Below are positions 34,747-43,844 of a stretch of DNA of 64,000 bases, piece after piece; the first letter of the stretch is position 1, and every line of letters begins with the position of its first letter. Origin of the DNA: Terriglobia bacterium (GTDB lineage Bacteria > Acidobacteriota > Terriglobia > Bryobacterales > Bryobacteraceae); the NCBI GenBank assembly GCA_020073265.1, contig JAIQFN010000007.1:1-64000 (forward strand), given 5' to 3'. The notes below the pieces were generated by a model. That model did not search any database. It was not told the DNA's origin and saw only the letters and a program-made list of their open reading frames with translations. Position numbers and translations under genes: made by a program.

Positions 34747-34776
34747 TTGACTCGTTGTTCTCTAGAGGGGTATACT
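34747..34776 (+). promoter_or_regulatory. promoter of TonB receptor 2
   Basis: TTGACT at 34747-34752 and TATACT at 34771-34776 are 18 bases apart. The element lies between two operator-like sites. Apart from this promoter and the operators, 34530-34875 contains no gene I can support. Confidence 0.6.
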
Positions 34777-34819
34777 ATATCCCATTTGAGGCCGTCGCAA
34801 GCAGGTTTTAGCATCGACC

Positions 34820-34829
34820 GAATCGATTC
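34820..34829. promoter_or_regulatory. LacI-type operator, downstream member of pair (receptor 2)
   Basis: GAATCGATTC, inside the 12-base palindrome CGAATCGATTCG at 34819-34830, centre 34824/34825. It lies about 40 bases after the expected transcription start and 46 before the ATG. Confidence 0.65.
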
Positions 34830-34875
34830 GACGAATCGGCAATGGCACGGCTTCTCTCAGTAAAGGGGACAATCC

Positions 34876-37800
34876 ATGACGGCCTTTCTGCAAACGGGCA
34901 CGAGAACCTTTCTCTTCTGGCTCACGATCGTATTCTGTTCCATGGCTCTGGCGCAGAACACATCCGTGGTTCAAATTTCCGGCGTCGTTACAGACCCTTC
35001 CGGTGCGGCGGTTCCGGGTGCAACCATCAAGGCGACTCAAACCGACACCGGATTCAATCGCTCGGCGGTGTCCGCGTCCGATGGATCGTACCTGCTGCCC
35101 AACCTGCCTTTAGGACCATATCGGCTGGAAGTCTCGGCGAACGGATTCCAGGCCTATGCGCGGACCGGGATCGTCCTGCAGGTAAACTCCAACCCGCAAA
35201 TCAACGTTGCCTTAAACGTCGGACCTGTCACCGAGGCGGTTCAGGTGAAAGCCAATGCGGCACTGGTCGAATCGCAGAACTCGAGCGTGGCGCAAGTCAT
35301 CGATCAGCAGCGGGTTGTGGACCTGCCTCTCAATGGCCGTCAAGCAACCCAGTTGATTCTCCTTTCCGGGGCCGCCACCACGCCGCCACCGCGCGATCTG
35401 GCGAGCAGCAAGAACTATCCCAGTTCGGTGGTCGTTTCCGTCGCGGGCGGTCAAGCCAACGGTACCCTATATCTGCTCGACGGCGGTGATCATATGGACA
35501 AGTTTGGAGAGATCAATCTGCCGCTTCCGTTTCCCGATGCTTTGCAGGAGTTCAGCGTTCAAACCGGAGCGCTTTCGGCGGATTATGGGGGCCGGGCCGG
35601 AGCGGCCGTCAACATCGTCACTAAGTCGGGAACCAATACATTTCACGGCAATCTGTTTGAGTTCCTTCGCAACACGGTCACCAACGCGGGCGATTTCTTT
35701 ACCCACCAACGCGACCAGTTGAAGCGCAATCAATTTGGGGGCACGGTCGGAGGGCCCGTGTTGCGCGATAAGTTGTTTTTCTTTTTCGGTTATCAAGGAA
35801 CTCGTCTTCGCACCGCGCCGCAGACGATCAATACCTTCGTGCCCACGCAAGCCGCGCTCCGCGGTGACTTCAGCACGATGCTTTCCAGTGCTTGTGGAAC
35901 ACCGATTTCCCTGAAAGATCCGAACGGCGGCACTTTCCAAAACAATTTTATTAGTCCGTCGCGTTTCAATCCGGAGGCGCTCAAGCTGCTGCAATACATT
36001 CCCATCAGCAACGATCCGTGCGGACGGTACGTCTTCGCGTTCCCGATTCAACAGGACGAAAATCAATACATCGGGCGCGGAGACTGGAATCTCAGCTCCA
36101 AGCAAAGGATCTACGGCCGCTATTTCTATACCAACCTGAACGATCCGGCGCTATTCGATGGAAAGAATTTGCTAACAACCACGCGCCCGGGAGTGAATCC
36201 CCTGGTGCACTCTCTAGTGGCTGGGCACACATACAATTTCGGTGCGGCAACGCTGAACAGCCTGCGCTACACGTGGCTGCTTGAAACGATCCGGCGCGGG
36301 CCGCCGCTGAACCTGATCTCGGCATCCGATATCGGTCTGAAACTGAACGCCTCGCCAGGAAATTTCCCGCTGGTTACGGTCAACAGCTTCTTCTCAGTGG
36401 GCTGCGGTACTTGCTCGCTTGCCAAGTTCGCCAACGGCACGCACCAGATTGCCGACGATCTCACTTTGATTCGCGGCCGCCACCAACTCAGGTTTGGCGT
36501 GAACTACATGCGGATCTGGAACGACTACTTAGTGACCGGCGGCGAAGCTGGGCAATACACGTTCAGTGGAATCCTAACCGGCTCGGGTCTGGCCGACTAC
36601 ATGCTGGGCCGGCCTTCGAGCTTCGTCAATGGCAACGTAGTGGAATTCAATCCCGTCGGCACCGATCTCGCACTCTACGCCAGCGACAGCGTTCGCCTTA
36701 GCCCGCGACTCACTCTGAATGTCGGTCTGCGATGGGAGCCCTACCTTGCGCCCCACGACATCTATGGCCGCGCGACACATTTCGACCTCGGAAAGTTCAT
36801 TGCGGGCCAGAAGAGTACTGTCTTCAAGAATGCTCCTGCAGGTCTGATGTTCCCCGGCGATCCCGGAATGCCGGATGGCGGAACCAACAGCCACTACGCC
36901 AACTTCGCCCCGCGATTGGGCTTGGTTTGGGATCCCAAGGGGGACGGGCGCATGACCATCCGCACGTCCTACTCGATGTCATACGACCTGTCCACGATGC
37001 AGGTGTTCGATCGTATGGGTATTGCTCCTCCCTGGGGGAACACAGTGACTTTGGATGCGCCCGTGGGAGGATTCACCGATCCTTGGGCCGGAATCCCGGG
37101 AGGGAATCCGTTTCCCACACCGCTTCCTCCGCCCGGCGACATCAAGTTCGCTCAGGGCGGCCAATATCCCACGTATCCTCTCGACATTAAGCCGATGAGC
37201 ACGCAAAGCTGGACATTGGCATTGCAGCGCCAGGTGGGGGCCGACTGGCTCTTATCCGCAAGCTACATCGGAAACAAGTCGACGCACCGTTGGTTGGATG
37301 TCCAGGACAATGGAGGGGTTTATATTCCTGGAACCTGTGGCACAGCCGCTTGTTCCACCGCGGGAAATATTCAGTCGCGGCGCATCCTCTCTCAGATCAA
37401 CCCCACCGAAGGGCTGCTGATCAGCAGTCTCACCAGGCTCGACGACGGAGGGAATGCGAACTACAACGGCTTGTTGTTGAGCACGCAGCGCCGTTTCAGC
37501 GCAAATTTCAGCTTGCTGGCGAACTACACCTGGTCGCACTGCATCAGTGACGGCGAATACAATTCAGAGGTGATAGGCAGCCAGTATCAGAATCCGAACA
37601 ATCGGGCGGCCGATCGCGGAAATTGCGAGTCCGACGCGCGTCACATTTTCAACAGTTCTATGGTGGTCCAGTCGCCCCGTTTCCAGGGACAGAATTCGGC
37701 GCTGCGGTACGCGCTGTCCAACTGGCAGTTATCGACCATCATCACCGCGAAGACCGGGCGGTATGTGGAAATCGTATCCGGCCGCGACAATACACTTTCC

Positions 37801-38151
37801 GGAATCGGACATGATCGTCCGGATGTGATCGGAGATCCCCACCTCGACAACCAAAGCGTACAAGAATGGTTCAATCCCGCCGCGTTCCGTAACAATGCCA
37901 CGGGCGCCTTCGGCAATGCCGGCCGGGACACGATCCTGGCTCCCGGCGCGTTTGATTTCGACCTCGCACTGGTGCGCAGCTTCCCGATTCACGAGGCGCA
38001 TACTCTCCAGTTTCGCTTCGAAGCGTTCAACGTCTTGAATCATCCCAGTCTGGGCGCGCCGATCGTCTCGCTCGCGAACCAAAGGCTTGGAGCGATCACC
38101 ACGACGGGAGATCCGAGAATTTTCCAGTTCGCTTTGAAATACAGCTTCTGA
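34876..38151 (+). CDS. Oar-type TonB-dependent receptor with carboxypeptidase-regulatory domain (2)
   Basis: A 1091-residue outer membrane receptor with a signal peptide (ends MALAQN near 29), a carboxypeptidase-regulatory domain of about 34-115 (VVTDPSGAAVPGATIKATQ), a plug with LPLNGRQATQLILLSGA near 154 and YGGRAGAAVNIVTKSGTNTFHGN near 236, and a beta-barrel ending in FALKYSF. AAAGGGGAC precedes the ATG. It is transcribed alone, from the promoter at 34747-34776 that is flanked by two operator sites, and is followed by an intrinsic terminator at 38200. I infer LacI control and uptake of the substrate handled by the neighbouring enzymes. Confidence 0.94.
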   Translation: MTAFLQTGTRTFLFWLTIVFCSMALAQNTSVVQISGVVTDPSGAAVPGATIKATQTDTGFNRSAVSASDGSYLLPNLPLGPYRLEVSANGFQAYARTGIVLQVNSNPQINVALNVGPVTEAVQVKANAALVESQNSSVAQVIDQQRVVDLPLNGRQATQLILLSGAATTPPPRDLASSKNYPSSVVVSVAGGQANGTLYLLDGGDHMDKFGEINLPLPFPDALQEFSVQTGALSADYGGRAGAAVNIVTKSGTNTFHGNLFEFLRNTVTNAGDFFTHQRDQLKRNQFGGTVGGPVLRDKLFFFFGYQGTRLRTAPQTINTFVPTQAALRGDFSTMLSSACGTPISLKDPNGGTFQNNFISPSRFNPEALKLLQYIPISNDPCGRYVFAFPIQQDENQYIGRGDWNLSSKQRIYGRYFYTNLNDPALFDGKNLLTTTRPGVNPLVHSLVAGHTYNFGAATLNSLRYTWLLETIRRGPPLNLISASDIGLKLNASPGNFPLVTVNSFFSVGCGTCSLAKFANGTHQIADDLTLIRGRHQLRFGVNYMRIWNDYLVTGGEAGQYTFSGILTGSGLADYMLGRPSSFVNGNVVEFNPVGTDLALYASDSVRLSPRLTLNVGLRWEPYLAPHDIYGRATHFDLGKFIAGQKSTVFKNAPAGLMFPGDPGMPDGGTNSHYANFAPRLGLVWDPKGDGRMTIRTSYSMSYDLSTMQVFDRMGIAPPWGNTVTLDAPVGGFTDPWAGIPGGNPFPTPLPPPGDIKFAQGGQYPTYPLDIKPMSTQSWTLALQRQVGADWLLSASYIGNKSTHRWLDVQDNGGVYIPGTCGTAACSTAGNIQSRRILSQINPTEGLLISSLTRLDDGGNANYNGLLLSTQRRFSANFSLLANYTWSHCISDGEYNSEVIGSQYQNPNNRAADRGNCESDARHIFNSSMVVQSPRFQGQNSALRYALSNWQLSTIITAKTGRYVEIVSGRDNTLSGIGHDRPDVIGDPHLDNQSVQEWFNPAAFRNNATGAFGNAGRDTILAPGAFDFDLALVRSFPIHEAHTLQFRFEAFNVLNHPSLGAPIVSLANQRLGAITTTGDPRIFQFALKYSF

Positions 38152-38199
38152 GCGCATGCGGGGCAACTTGCTGTTACGGGGGCGCTCTTTCGAAGGCAG

Positions 38200-38218
38200 G
38201 CCGGTTCCCGGCTTTTTT
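38200..38218 (+). terminator. intrinsic terminator of receptor 2
   Basis: GCCGG (38200-38204) pairs with CCGGC (38208-38212), extendable by two weaker pairs, and is followed directly by six T residues. It stands 48 bases after the receptor stop codon. The rest of 38152-38374 shows nothing. Confidence 0.7.
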
Positions 38219-38374
38219 GTACGCTTAAGGAACGGTCCGGCCAGGAATTGTGGAGGTCCGCGTTAGGCGGGTCGGTGGATGCGTCTCCCATCACCTTTCG
38301 CGTAGGAACCAGCAGTACATATCCATCCGACAGGCTGTGTTTACGTTCTCACTGGGCCAGCATGCCCGGTGAAT

Positions 38375-40465
38375 CTACTTGCGGACCAGAACACGAAGCC
38401 CCTCCGGAGGGATGTTGATCCGCAGCTCCGCGCCTTGAGCCTTGAAGATCTCATTGCTCACCAGATCCTGCCAAGTAGTGTTGGCGTCGCTATCGCGCAG
38501 CCTGAGATGGCCGAGGTAATGGCGCTGCGAAGAAATGTTGACCGCCGTGACTACGCGGTTGGCTGCCCCTTCGTAATAGTAGGCCGCAACATCCGGACTT
38601 CCGGTGGCGGGCTGGTAGGATTGTGATCCGTAGATCAAAGCGTCTTTGTATTTTTTCCGAATTTCTACCAGAGGTCGAATGTAGGAAGCGAACGGCAGTT
38701 GCGCGTCGCACAGCGCCAGGTTGTGGCCGGCCGCGAAGACTTGATTCATTTCGTTCAGCGTCTTCCCGCTGGTGATGAAATTTACTTCGGGAATTCCATA
38801 CCGGACCGGCGACGCCAGAATTCGGCCCTGGTTGATCTGCGAGCGCCAGGCAAAATCTGTGCTCAACCCTCCGTGCCAATGCCGGGCAATCGGTCCGGCG
38901 GTGGTTTCACCTAGAACCACCGCATCGGGTTTGATCGCCTGGATCGCATTTCGCACGCGATCCGTCAGCGTCAGAACACCTTGGCTGTACTGCGCGGGTG
39001 AATACAGGATGCCTTCGGCCTGCGTCTGCATTGGCTGGTTCATCTGATAGGCGTAGGAATCGAGAAAGATCCCATCCACGCCGTAGTCTCTGACCAATCT
39101 TTCCGCGACCTGGACAATGTAGTCTTGCCAAGGCACGAACGGCGCAACCATTGAGTAGTTGTTCCTGTAATGGGCATATAAGTCACCCGCCGCGTTTCTG
39201 CCGCCCCATTCTTGTCCTTTCTCCTGTCCGATTTTTGAGGAGTTCGTGATGATGAACGCTTCCACATACACGATCACCCTGCCGCCTTGTTGATGGACCG
39301 CCTTGACTCCCTCAACGAAAGCGGGCACGCCTCCCAAGTCCGGCCGCGGCAAGTAATCGCCTTTGACAAAGTAGTTCCGGCCGCCTTGTTCGCGGCTTCC
39401 TTCCCAGTAATCCCAGATGTAGACGATGTTGGTTCCCAGGTGCTGAGCCTCGGTTAACAATTTGGGCAGTTGACGGAAGGAGTCGATCCGCTGTCTCAAA
39501 TCTTCTTCCGGGTACAGCAGGTAGATGGCGCCCGCGCCGCCGCCTGAATAACCGTAAATCGCACCCTGATCGCGGAACCAGGCCGGGATGGGTGGGAATT
39601 TCCAACGCGGCCGGTGCTTGGCGACATAGTAATCTACCGCCGCGTGCCAATCTCCGCTCGACTGCACGCCGATCGCGAATCGAGGCAACTTTTGGTCTTG
39701 GCCCGGCTCCAAATCCGTGCGCCAATACCCGGCTACTCCGGCGGCTGACAAATTGAACTCTATCGGCGAGATGCCATTGTCAAGATCTCCGTCGATATCG
39801 GCGAAGAATATCCCTCCGGTGCCGCCGGCATCGTAGATGCTCGCCAGCTCCATCGAATTCATCGCCCTGGGGAGGCCGACGTCGGCGTTGACCGGCATCC
39901 CGACGGGCGGATTGACTTGCGGGCGCAATACGGATGGCGGAGCTGTGTTTTCGAGCGGCACGACGGATCCAATTTCTTGCGGAATAGCACCCATCCTCGC
40001 CGAAGCAGGTCCGGAGGTGACAATTCCTCGAGTATTCGGCGCCACCACCCGCACCGATATCCTGCTGGGGCTCCGATTCATAAGATCGATCTGTACGATC
40101 GCTACGGATTCCCCAGCAGGCGCCTTGATATCCACTCGAACTTCCAGGGGCAATTGCTGGCAATGGGCCCATATGGTTGCTGCGGCGCTTTGATCGGATG
40201 TTGAAACTTTGTCTACGGCCGTCCCGTTGTTGCTTGGAATGGTGAAGCCGTTGGCGGACAGCTCAAATAGCGGCGACCGCCCGGAAAGATGTTCCACGCC
40301 GGTGCTCTTGTTGTAAATGCTGGTCAGTGCGATTCCGCGCTCGTTGGCTTCCAGCCGGAGTGCAATTTTTGAATTCTCTACGGTGACAGACTCCGCCCAG
40401 ACCGCGCCTTGGAGGCTGAAGAAAAACATTGCAACCAGGGCAGAATGAAGAATCGTGCCGATCAT
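38375..40465 (-). CDS. secreted DUF6259-type glycoside hydrolase-like protein
   Basis: A 696-residue exported protein. A signal peptide (MIGTILHSALVAMFFFSLQG, cleavage after WAES) is followed by a beta-sandwich domain of about 27-300 and a TIM barrel of about 305-600. The barrel shows NIVYIWDYWEGSREQGG, GVPAFVEGVKAVHQQGGRVI, DYGVDGIFLDSYAYQMNQP with the likely catalytic acid in FLDSY, and VVLGETTAGPIARHWHGG. The order and motifs fit the DUF6259 family of glycosidase-like proteins. I chose 40465 because AGGAGGAGCC precedes it and the signal peptide begins there. Two identical operator-like sites lie upstream. Confidence 0.85.
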   Translation of the reverse strand: MIGTILHSALVAMFFFSLQGAVWAESVTVENSKIALRLEANERGIALTSIYNKSTGVEHLSGRSPLFELSANGFTIPSNNGTAVDKVSTSDQSAAATIWAHCQQLPLEVRVDIKAPAGESVAIVQIDLMNRSPSRISVRVVAPNTRGIVTSGPASARMGAIPQEIGSVVPLENTAPPSVLRPQVNPPVGMPVNADVGLPRAMNSMELASIYDAGGTGGIFFADIDGDLDNGISPIEFNLSAAGVAGYWRTDLEPGQDQKLPRFAIGVQSSGDWHAAVDYYVAKHRPRWKFPPIPAWFRDQGAIYGYSGGGAGAIYLLYPEEDLRQRIDSFRQLPKLLTEAQHLGTNIVYIWDYWEGSREQGGRNYFVKGDYLPRPDLGGVPAFVEGVKAVHQQGGRVIVYVEAFIITNSSKIGQEKGQEWGGRNAAGDLYAHYRNNYSMVAPFVPWQDYIVQVAERLVRDYGVDGIFLDSYAYQMNQPMQTQAEGILYSPAQYSQGVLTLTDRVRNAIQAIKPDAVVLGETTAGPIARHWHGGLSTDFAWRSQINQGRILASPVRYGIPEVNFITSGKTLNEMNQVFAAGHNLALCDAQLPFASYIRPLVEIRKKYKDALIYGSQSYQPATGSPDVAAYYYEGAANRVVTAVNISSQRHYLGHLRLRDSDANTTWQDLVSNEIFKAQGAELRINIPPEGLRVLVRK

Positions 40466-40517
40466 GGCTCCTCCTGCAGGAAGAATACGAGCAGATGGCC
40501 ATGGTAACATTTCCATC

Positions 40518-40527
40518 GAATCGATTT
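40518..40527. promoter_or_regulatory. LacI-type operator, near member of pair (glycosidase)
   Basis: GAATCGATTT, centre 40522/40523, 53 bases upstream of the glycosidase start at 40465. Its sequence is identical to the site 90 bp further upstream. Confidence 0.6.
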
Positions 40528-40607
40528 GATACCCGCGTTAACCGCGAATTTCGTTTAGGACGACGCGAGGCGTGAGTATGGTATCCGGCCGAGGTTCGCG
40601 ATTGGTT

Positions 40608-40617
40608 GAATCGATTT
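40608..40617. promoter_or_regulatory. LacI-type operator, far member of pair (glycosidase)
   Basis: GAATCGATTT, centre 40612/40613, 90 bp from the near site. No strong TTGACA-like -35 was found between them for the minus strand. Confidence 0.6.
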
Positions 40618-40622
40618 AGCAG

Positions 40623-40898
40623 ATGGTTGGAGGGCCTCCGATCGCGGCTACCCAAGGCAAACGCATCCAGCCGGGCGATGCACTGGTGCTGGCCTGCCGA
40701 GGTCCGACGGGAGCCGGCATGGAAGAAACCAGTCAGCTGACTTCCGCTCTCCGTTACCTCGATTTTGGAATACAAGTCGCTCTTGGGAACAGATGCGCAC
40801 TTCAGCGGGCTATCGGACGGCGCGTGCATCGGGCATGTCTAACCGGAAGCGCTGGCCGGCGGGCCGCTTGGCAACCCTACTTCTAGCTGAACGCCAGT
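40623..40898 (+). pseudogene. remnant of an IlvD/Edd-family dehydratase (xylonate-dehydratase-like)
   Basis: The frame from ATG 40623 gives QPGDALVLACRGPTGAGMEE and TSQLTSALRYLDFGIQVAL, which is the C-terminal region of sugar-acid dehydratases of the YjhG/YagF type. One base later in phase the DNA continues correctly as TDAHFSGLSDGACIGHV, then an in-frame TAA, then PEALAGGPLGNP. TDARFSG and GxIGHVxPEAxxGGP are signature motifs of the family, so one frameshift and one stop inactivated the gene. More than 450 upstream residues are missing. Confidence 0.72.
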
Positions 40899-40997
40899 AT
40901 GCGAGCGGTGGAATCCGGAATGAGCCGGCTAGGACGTGGACTCGATTCTAGAAACGCTGGCGGCCGCCAAAGCAGCGCTTAAGAAGGCAAAGATTTC

Positions 40998-42065
40998 CTA
41001 GGGCGCGACGCGCAACCCGACCGAGGCGGGCGGAGCCGTCGATTCGCGGATGCGCAACTCGGCCTCCAGCAGCACGGTTTCATACGCCGAAGGTGGATTG
41101 GTTTCGCCGCTGTCGTGAAGCTTGATCTGCTGAATCAGCATCTCCATGCCGCGGCGCCCTAGTTCCTGCGCGGGTTGCACGATGGTGGACAGACGAGGAT
41201 GGAAGTTTTCAGTCCAGGCGAAATCGTCGAAGCCGAGGATACTCACTTCGTCAGGACAGCTTACGCTGCATTCCGCCAACGCCCTCACCAATCCGAGCAG
41301 CGTCTTGTTATTGGTGCAAAAGATGGCGGTGGGGCGCCGATTCAGTTGCAGAAGCTGCTTGCCGATCTGATAGCCGGTCTCCGAGGAAAGCGAACCGGTT
41401 CTGAAATACTCATCCCGCACGGCGATCCCTGGCTCTTGCATCGCCTTGCGAAAGCCCTCGACGCGCTGAACGTGCGGCGACAGATCCATCCGCCCGGCAA
41501 CGATCGCAATTCTTTCATGGCCCAAATCGATCAGGTGTTTGGCTCCCACGAATCCCGCTTTGAAGTTGTCCGTTGAGATCCGGATCGCATTCACGCCCAG
41601 CGGGACGCGGTCGAGAAAGACTGACGGGATGTTGCGCCTTGCCACCAGATCGAAAGTGGCGGTGCTATTGTCGCAGCAGGCGATCAGCGCCCCGTCGACG
41701 CGCCTAGAGATGAGTGCTTGCAGACCACGCCGCTCCTGCTCGGGGTCTTCGTTGGAATTCACGAAGATGATGGAATAGCCGGCTTTTCCCGCCGCCTGCT
41801 CAACGCCCCGAATCACCTCGGGGTAGAACGGATTCGTAACGTCCGGCACCACCATGCCGATGGCATTCGTTTTGCCCGTCTTCAAGCTTCGTGCGATGTG
41901 ATCCGGATGGTAATCGAGAGCGGCCATCGCCTCGTGAACGCGCTTGGTTCGTGTCGGACTGACGGTGGCGGTCCCGTTGATCACCGCCGACACGGTGGCC
42001 GGCGAGACCGTCGCGAGTCGGGCGACGTCGTAGATGGTTGTTGACTTAGATTTGCGCTTGGCCAT
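40998..42065 (-). CDS. LacI-family transcriptional regulator
   Basis: A 355-residue regulator. The N-terminal LacI helix-turn-helix is residues about 8-56 (TTIYDVARLATVSPATVSAV, hinge AMAALDYHPDHIARSLKTG). Residues 65-330 form the periplasmic-binding-protein-like sensor (IGMVVPDVTNPFYPEVIRG, then LGFDDFAWTENFHPRLSTIVQPA), which binds a sugar-like effector. The likely operator (AAnCGnTT) occurs in pairs near this gene: two sites upstream of it, at 42081 and 42154, and others before the receptor, glycosidase, copper-monooxygenase and second operon promoters. Autoregulation and a local regulon are inferred. Confidence 0.95.
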   Translation of the reverse strand: MAKRKSKSTTIYDVARLATVSPATVSAVINGTATVSPTRTKRVHEAMAALDYHPDHIARSLKTGKTNAIGMVVPDVTNPFYPEVIRGVEQAAGKAGYSIIFVNSNEDPEQERRGLQALISRRVDGALIACCDNSTATFDLVARRNIPSVFLDRVPLGVNAIRISTDNFKAGFVGAKHLIDLGHERIAIVAGRMDLSPHVQRVEGFRKAMQEPGIAVRDEYFRTGSLSSETGYQIGKQLLQLNRRPTAIFCTNNKTLLGLVRALAECSVSCPDEVSILGFDDFAWTENFHPRLSTIVQPAQELGRRGMEMLIQQIKLHDSGETNPPSAYETVLLEAELRIRESTAPPASVGLRVAP

Positions 42066-42080
42066 TCTTCCTGGCGCGCC

Positions 42081-42090
42081 GAACCGTTTT
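42081..42090. promoter_or_regulatory. LacI-type operator near the lacI start
   Basis: GAACCGTTTT, centre 42085/42086, 16 bases upstream of the lacI start codon. It is the exact reverse complement of the site at 42154. Confidence 0.5.
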
Positions 42091-42108
42091 AGCAGGGCGG
42101 CTGGTCTG

Positions 42109-42125
42109 CTTGTCTATAAGACAAG
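42109..42125. promoter_or_regulatory. inverted repeat over the lacI promoter region
   Basis: CTTGTC-TATAA-GACAAG, 6-base arms around 5 bases, between the two operator sites. Its centre supplies a TATAGA/TTATAG -10-like element on the minus strand; the -35 is poor. Confidence 0.35.
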
Positions 42126-42153
42126 TTTACAAGATAACTCAGGAGGCGTTTGG

Positions 42154-42163
42154 AAAACGGTTC
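42154..42163. promoter_or_regulatory. LacI-type operator, distal lacI site
   Basis: AAAACGGTTC, centre 42158/42159, 73 bp from the near site. Beyond it, 42164-42481 has no gene I can support; a short signal-peptide-like frame from ATG near 42331 is cut by a frameshift. Confidence 0.5.
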
Positions 42164-42481
42164 ACGGCATGCGGCTTCGGGAGCTCCAATGGATTTCCGA
42201 GGGCCGGCAGCGTGCCGAGCTGTTTTTCTGAAATCGAATGCTTTCTCAGAGTGCTAACAGGCCGTCCGCCGACATATACTGGCGCGAATCGAGAATGCAA
42301 GCCTTCCGCATCCACCTCGCGAGAATAAGGATGAAACTCAGGTTCACTATTGCTCCGGCTGGGCGTCGCTCTCGCCGGTCCGCCCGTGATCCCGGCCGGC
42401 AGTTCCGGCTGACGGACGTCTACGGCAAACGCGGCTCACAAAATCCTGGCTTAGGCCAGTGGGAAGGACCTCGGCCGGTTC

Positions 42482-43606
42482 TCAGGCCTTCGGGAACATC
42501 ATCGGCGCCACCTCGTGCAGCGCGCGGCGCCACACCTGCCAGGTGTGATTTCCCTGAGTCGAGCGGAAAGTGTGTTTGATTCCGCCGGCCTTCAGTAGTT
42601 CCGAAAACTCCTGGTTGGGAGCGAAGAGCCGGTCCTCCGTGCCGCAGGTCATCCACAGCAGTTTTATATCGGCATTGAGCTTTTGGGAATTGCCCAGTAC
42701 ATCCTTATAGTTGTCCTTGAAGTTGCCGACGAAGCCCGAACTGAACCCGGCCACCCGGCTAAATAGCTCGGGATGATGCAATCCGATGTTGATGGCCTGC
42801 TCTCCTCCCATCGATAGCCCGGCAATGGCGCGCTTGTCGCGATCCGTGTTGACGCGATAGTTTGCTTGCACGAATGGAATCACGTCTTCGAGTAAGTCCC
42901 GCACAAAGCCGGTGCGCTGCTGAGCGCCATCGTACGCGGGATCGTTCGGCGGATAGGCGTAGCCGTAGGTCATTACGACCACCAGTGGCTGAAGTTTGCC
43001 ATCGGCGATCAGGTTGTCGAGCATGAGGTTCGCGTGTCCTAACACCGTCCAGACAGCGTCATCGCCACCTGCGCCGTGCAAAAGATAAAGTACCGGATAG
43101 CGCGTCGAGCTGTGCTCGTAGTCCGGAGGCGTGTAAACGTGTATCCTGCGCTCGGTGTCCAGAGACTTGGAGGAATACCAGCGCTCGTGTACCGTTCCGT
43201 GCGGGACTCGCCGGGCGTCGTAAAACATCGGTTTGTCATCCGCCACCTCGAGCAGGCTGGAGGCTTCCCTGGGGCGCGAGCTGTATTTCATCGCAGGGTT
43301 GTTGGGATCTAGAACGCGAACTCCGTCGAGCTGAAACTCATAGGCGTAAATATCCGGCTGGAACGGCCCGACGGTGACTGTCCAAAGGCCGTGTTCGTCC
43401 TTGTGCATCGCGACCCGGTCGGCGAGAAAATCGCCGCGCAAGAAAGCTTCGGTAGCTTTGGGCGCGTATAGCCGGAACGTCACCCGGTGATCGGTGGAGA
43501 ACTCGGGCGAGCGTACTGCGGCAGGCTGGGTTGCCGGATTCCTTTGTTGAGCGCCGGCAGTTCCGAAGACGCAGGCGACTAGCGCCGCGATCATACCTAT
43601 CCTCAT
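42482..43606 (-). CDS. secreted CE1-type esterase with N-terminal CBM48/E-set-like domain
   Basis: A 374-residue exported esterase. Signal peptide (ends FGTAGAQ near 20), an Ig-like E-set/CBM48-type domain of about 35-120 (VTFRLYAPKATEAFLRGDF) and an alpha/beta-hydrolase of the feruloyl/enterochelin esterase type of about 140-374. The nucleophile is S265 in GLSMGG; the acid is the aspartate in CGTEDRLF and the base the histidine in GNHTWQVW. LLHGAGGDD is the oxyanion segment. It likely removes acyl or feruloyl groups from plant polysaccharides. A strong promoter lies at 43663-43692. Confidence 0.92.
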   Translation of the reverse strand: MRIGMIAALVACVFGTAGAQQRNPATQPAAVRSPEFSTDHRVTFRLYAPKATEAFLRGDFLADRVAMHKDEHGLWTVTVGPFQPDIYAYEFQLDGVRVLDPNNPAMKYSSRPREASSLLEVADDKPMFYDARRVPHGTVHERWYSSKSLDTERRIHVYTPPDYEHSSTRYPVLYLLHGAGGDDAVWTVLGHANLMLDNLIADGKLQPLVVVMTYGYAYPPNDPAYDGAQQRTGFVRDLLEDVIPFVQANYRVNTDRDKRAIAGLSMGGEQAINIGLHHPELFSRVAGFSSGFVGNFKDNYKDVLGNSQKLNADIKLLWMTCGTEDRLFAPNQEFSELLKAGGIKHTFRSTQGNHTWQVWRRALHEVAPMMFPKA

Positions 43607-43662
43607 TTTGCCTCCTTGCTACCCGGTCGGCTTCCCGGGAGAACTCAGGCGTTGTCTCGAAT

Positions 43663-43692
43663 AGCATAGCTTCCAGGGCCAGCCTAAGTCAA
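43663..43692 (-). promoter_or_regulatory. promoter of the CE1 esterase
   Basis: On the minus strand TTGACT (43692-43687) and TATGCT (43668-43663) are 18 bases apart, 57 bases ahead of the start codon. Confidence 0.55.
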
Positions 43693-43710
43693 CCTGTTCT
43701 GTACCGATTC

Positions 43711-43720
43711 GACAACTCTT
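43711..43720. promoter_or_regulatory. weaker LacI-type site upstream of the esterase
   Basis: GTACCGATTC, centre 43715/43716, matches AAnCGnTT with one mismatch (TA for AA). A second imperfect site, GAATCGAACC at 43781-43790, lies 70 bp away. Both are less certain than the other pairs. Confidence 0.35.
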
Positions 43721-43844
43721 GCATTCCTTATAAGACGCTGATAGTATTGTGCTGCAATATATGGTTCGATATCAGATAATGAATCGAACCGACATTTTTA
43801 CCCAGGCTAGGGGAGAGCTGATTGTCTCCGGCTATAGTGGAGCG

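Noticed and set aside
42331-42420. A short signal-peptide-like start (MKLRFTIA) between the esterase and lacI.
   Set aside because: The frame turns into arginine-rich filler; a one-base shift restores a hydrophobic stretch but then ends at once, so a lost secreted protein is possible but unsupported.
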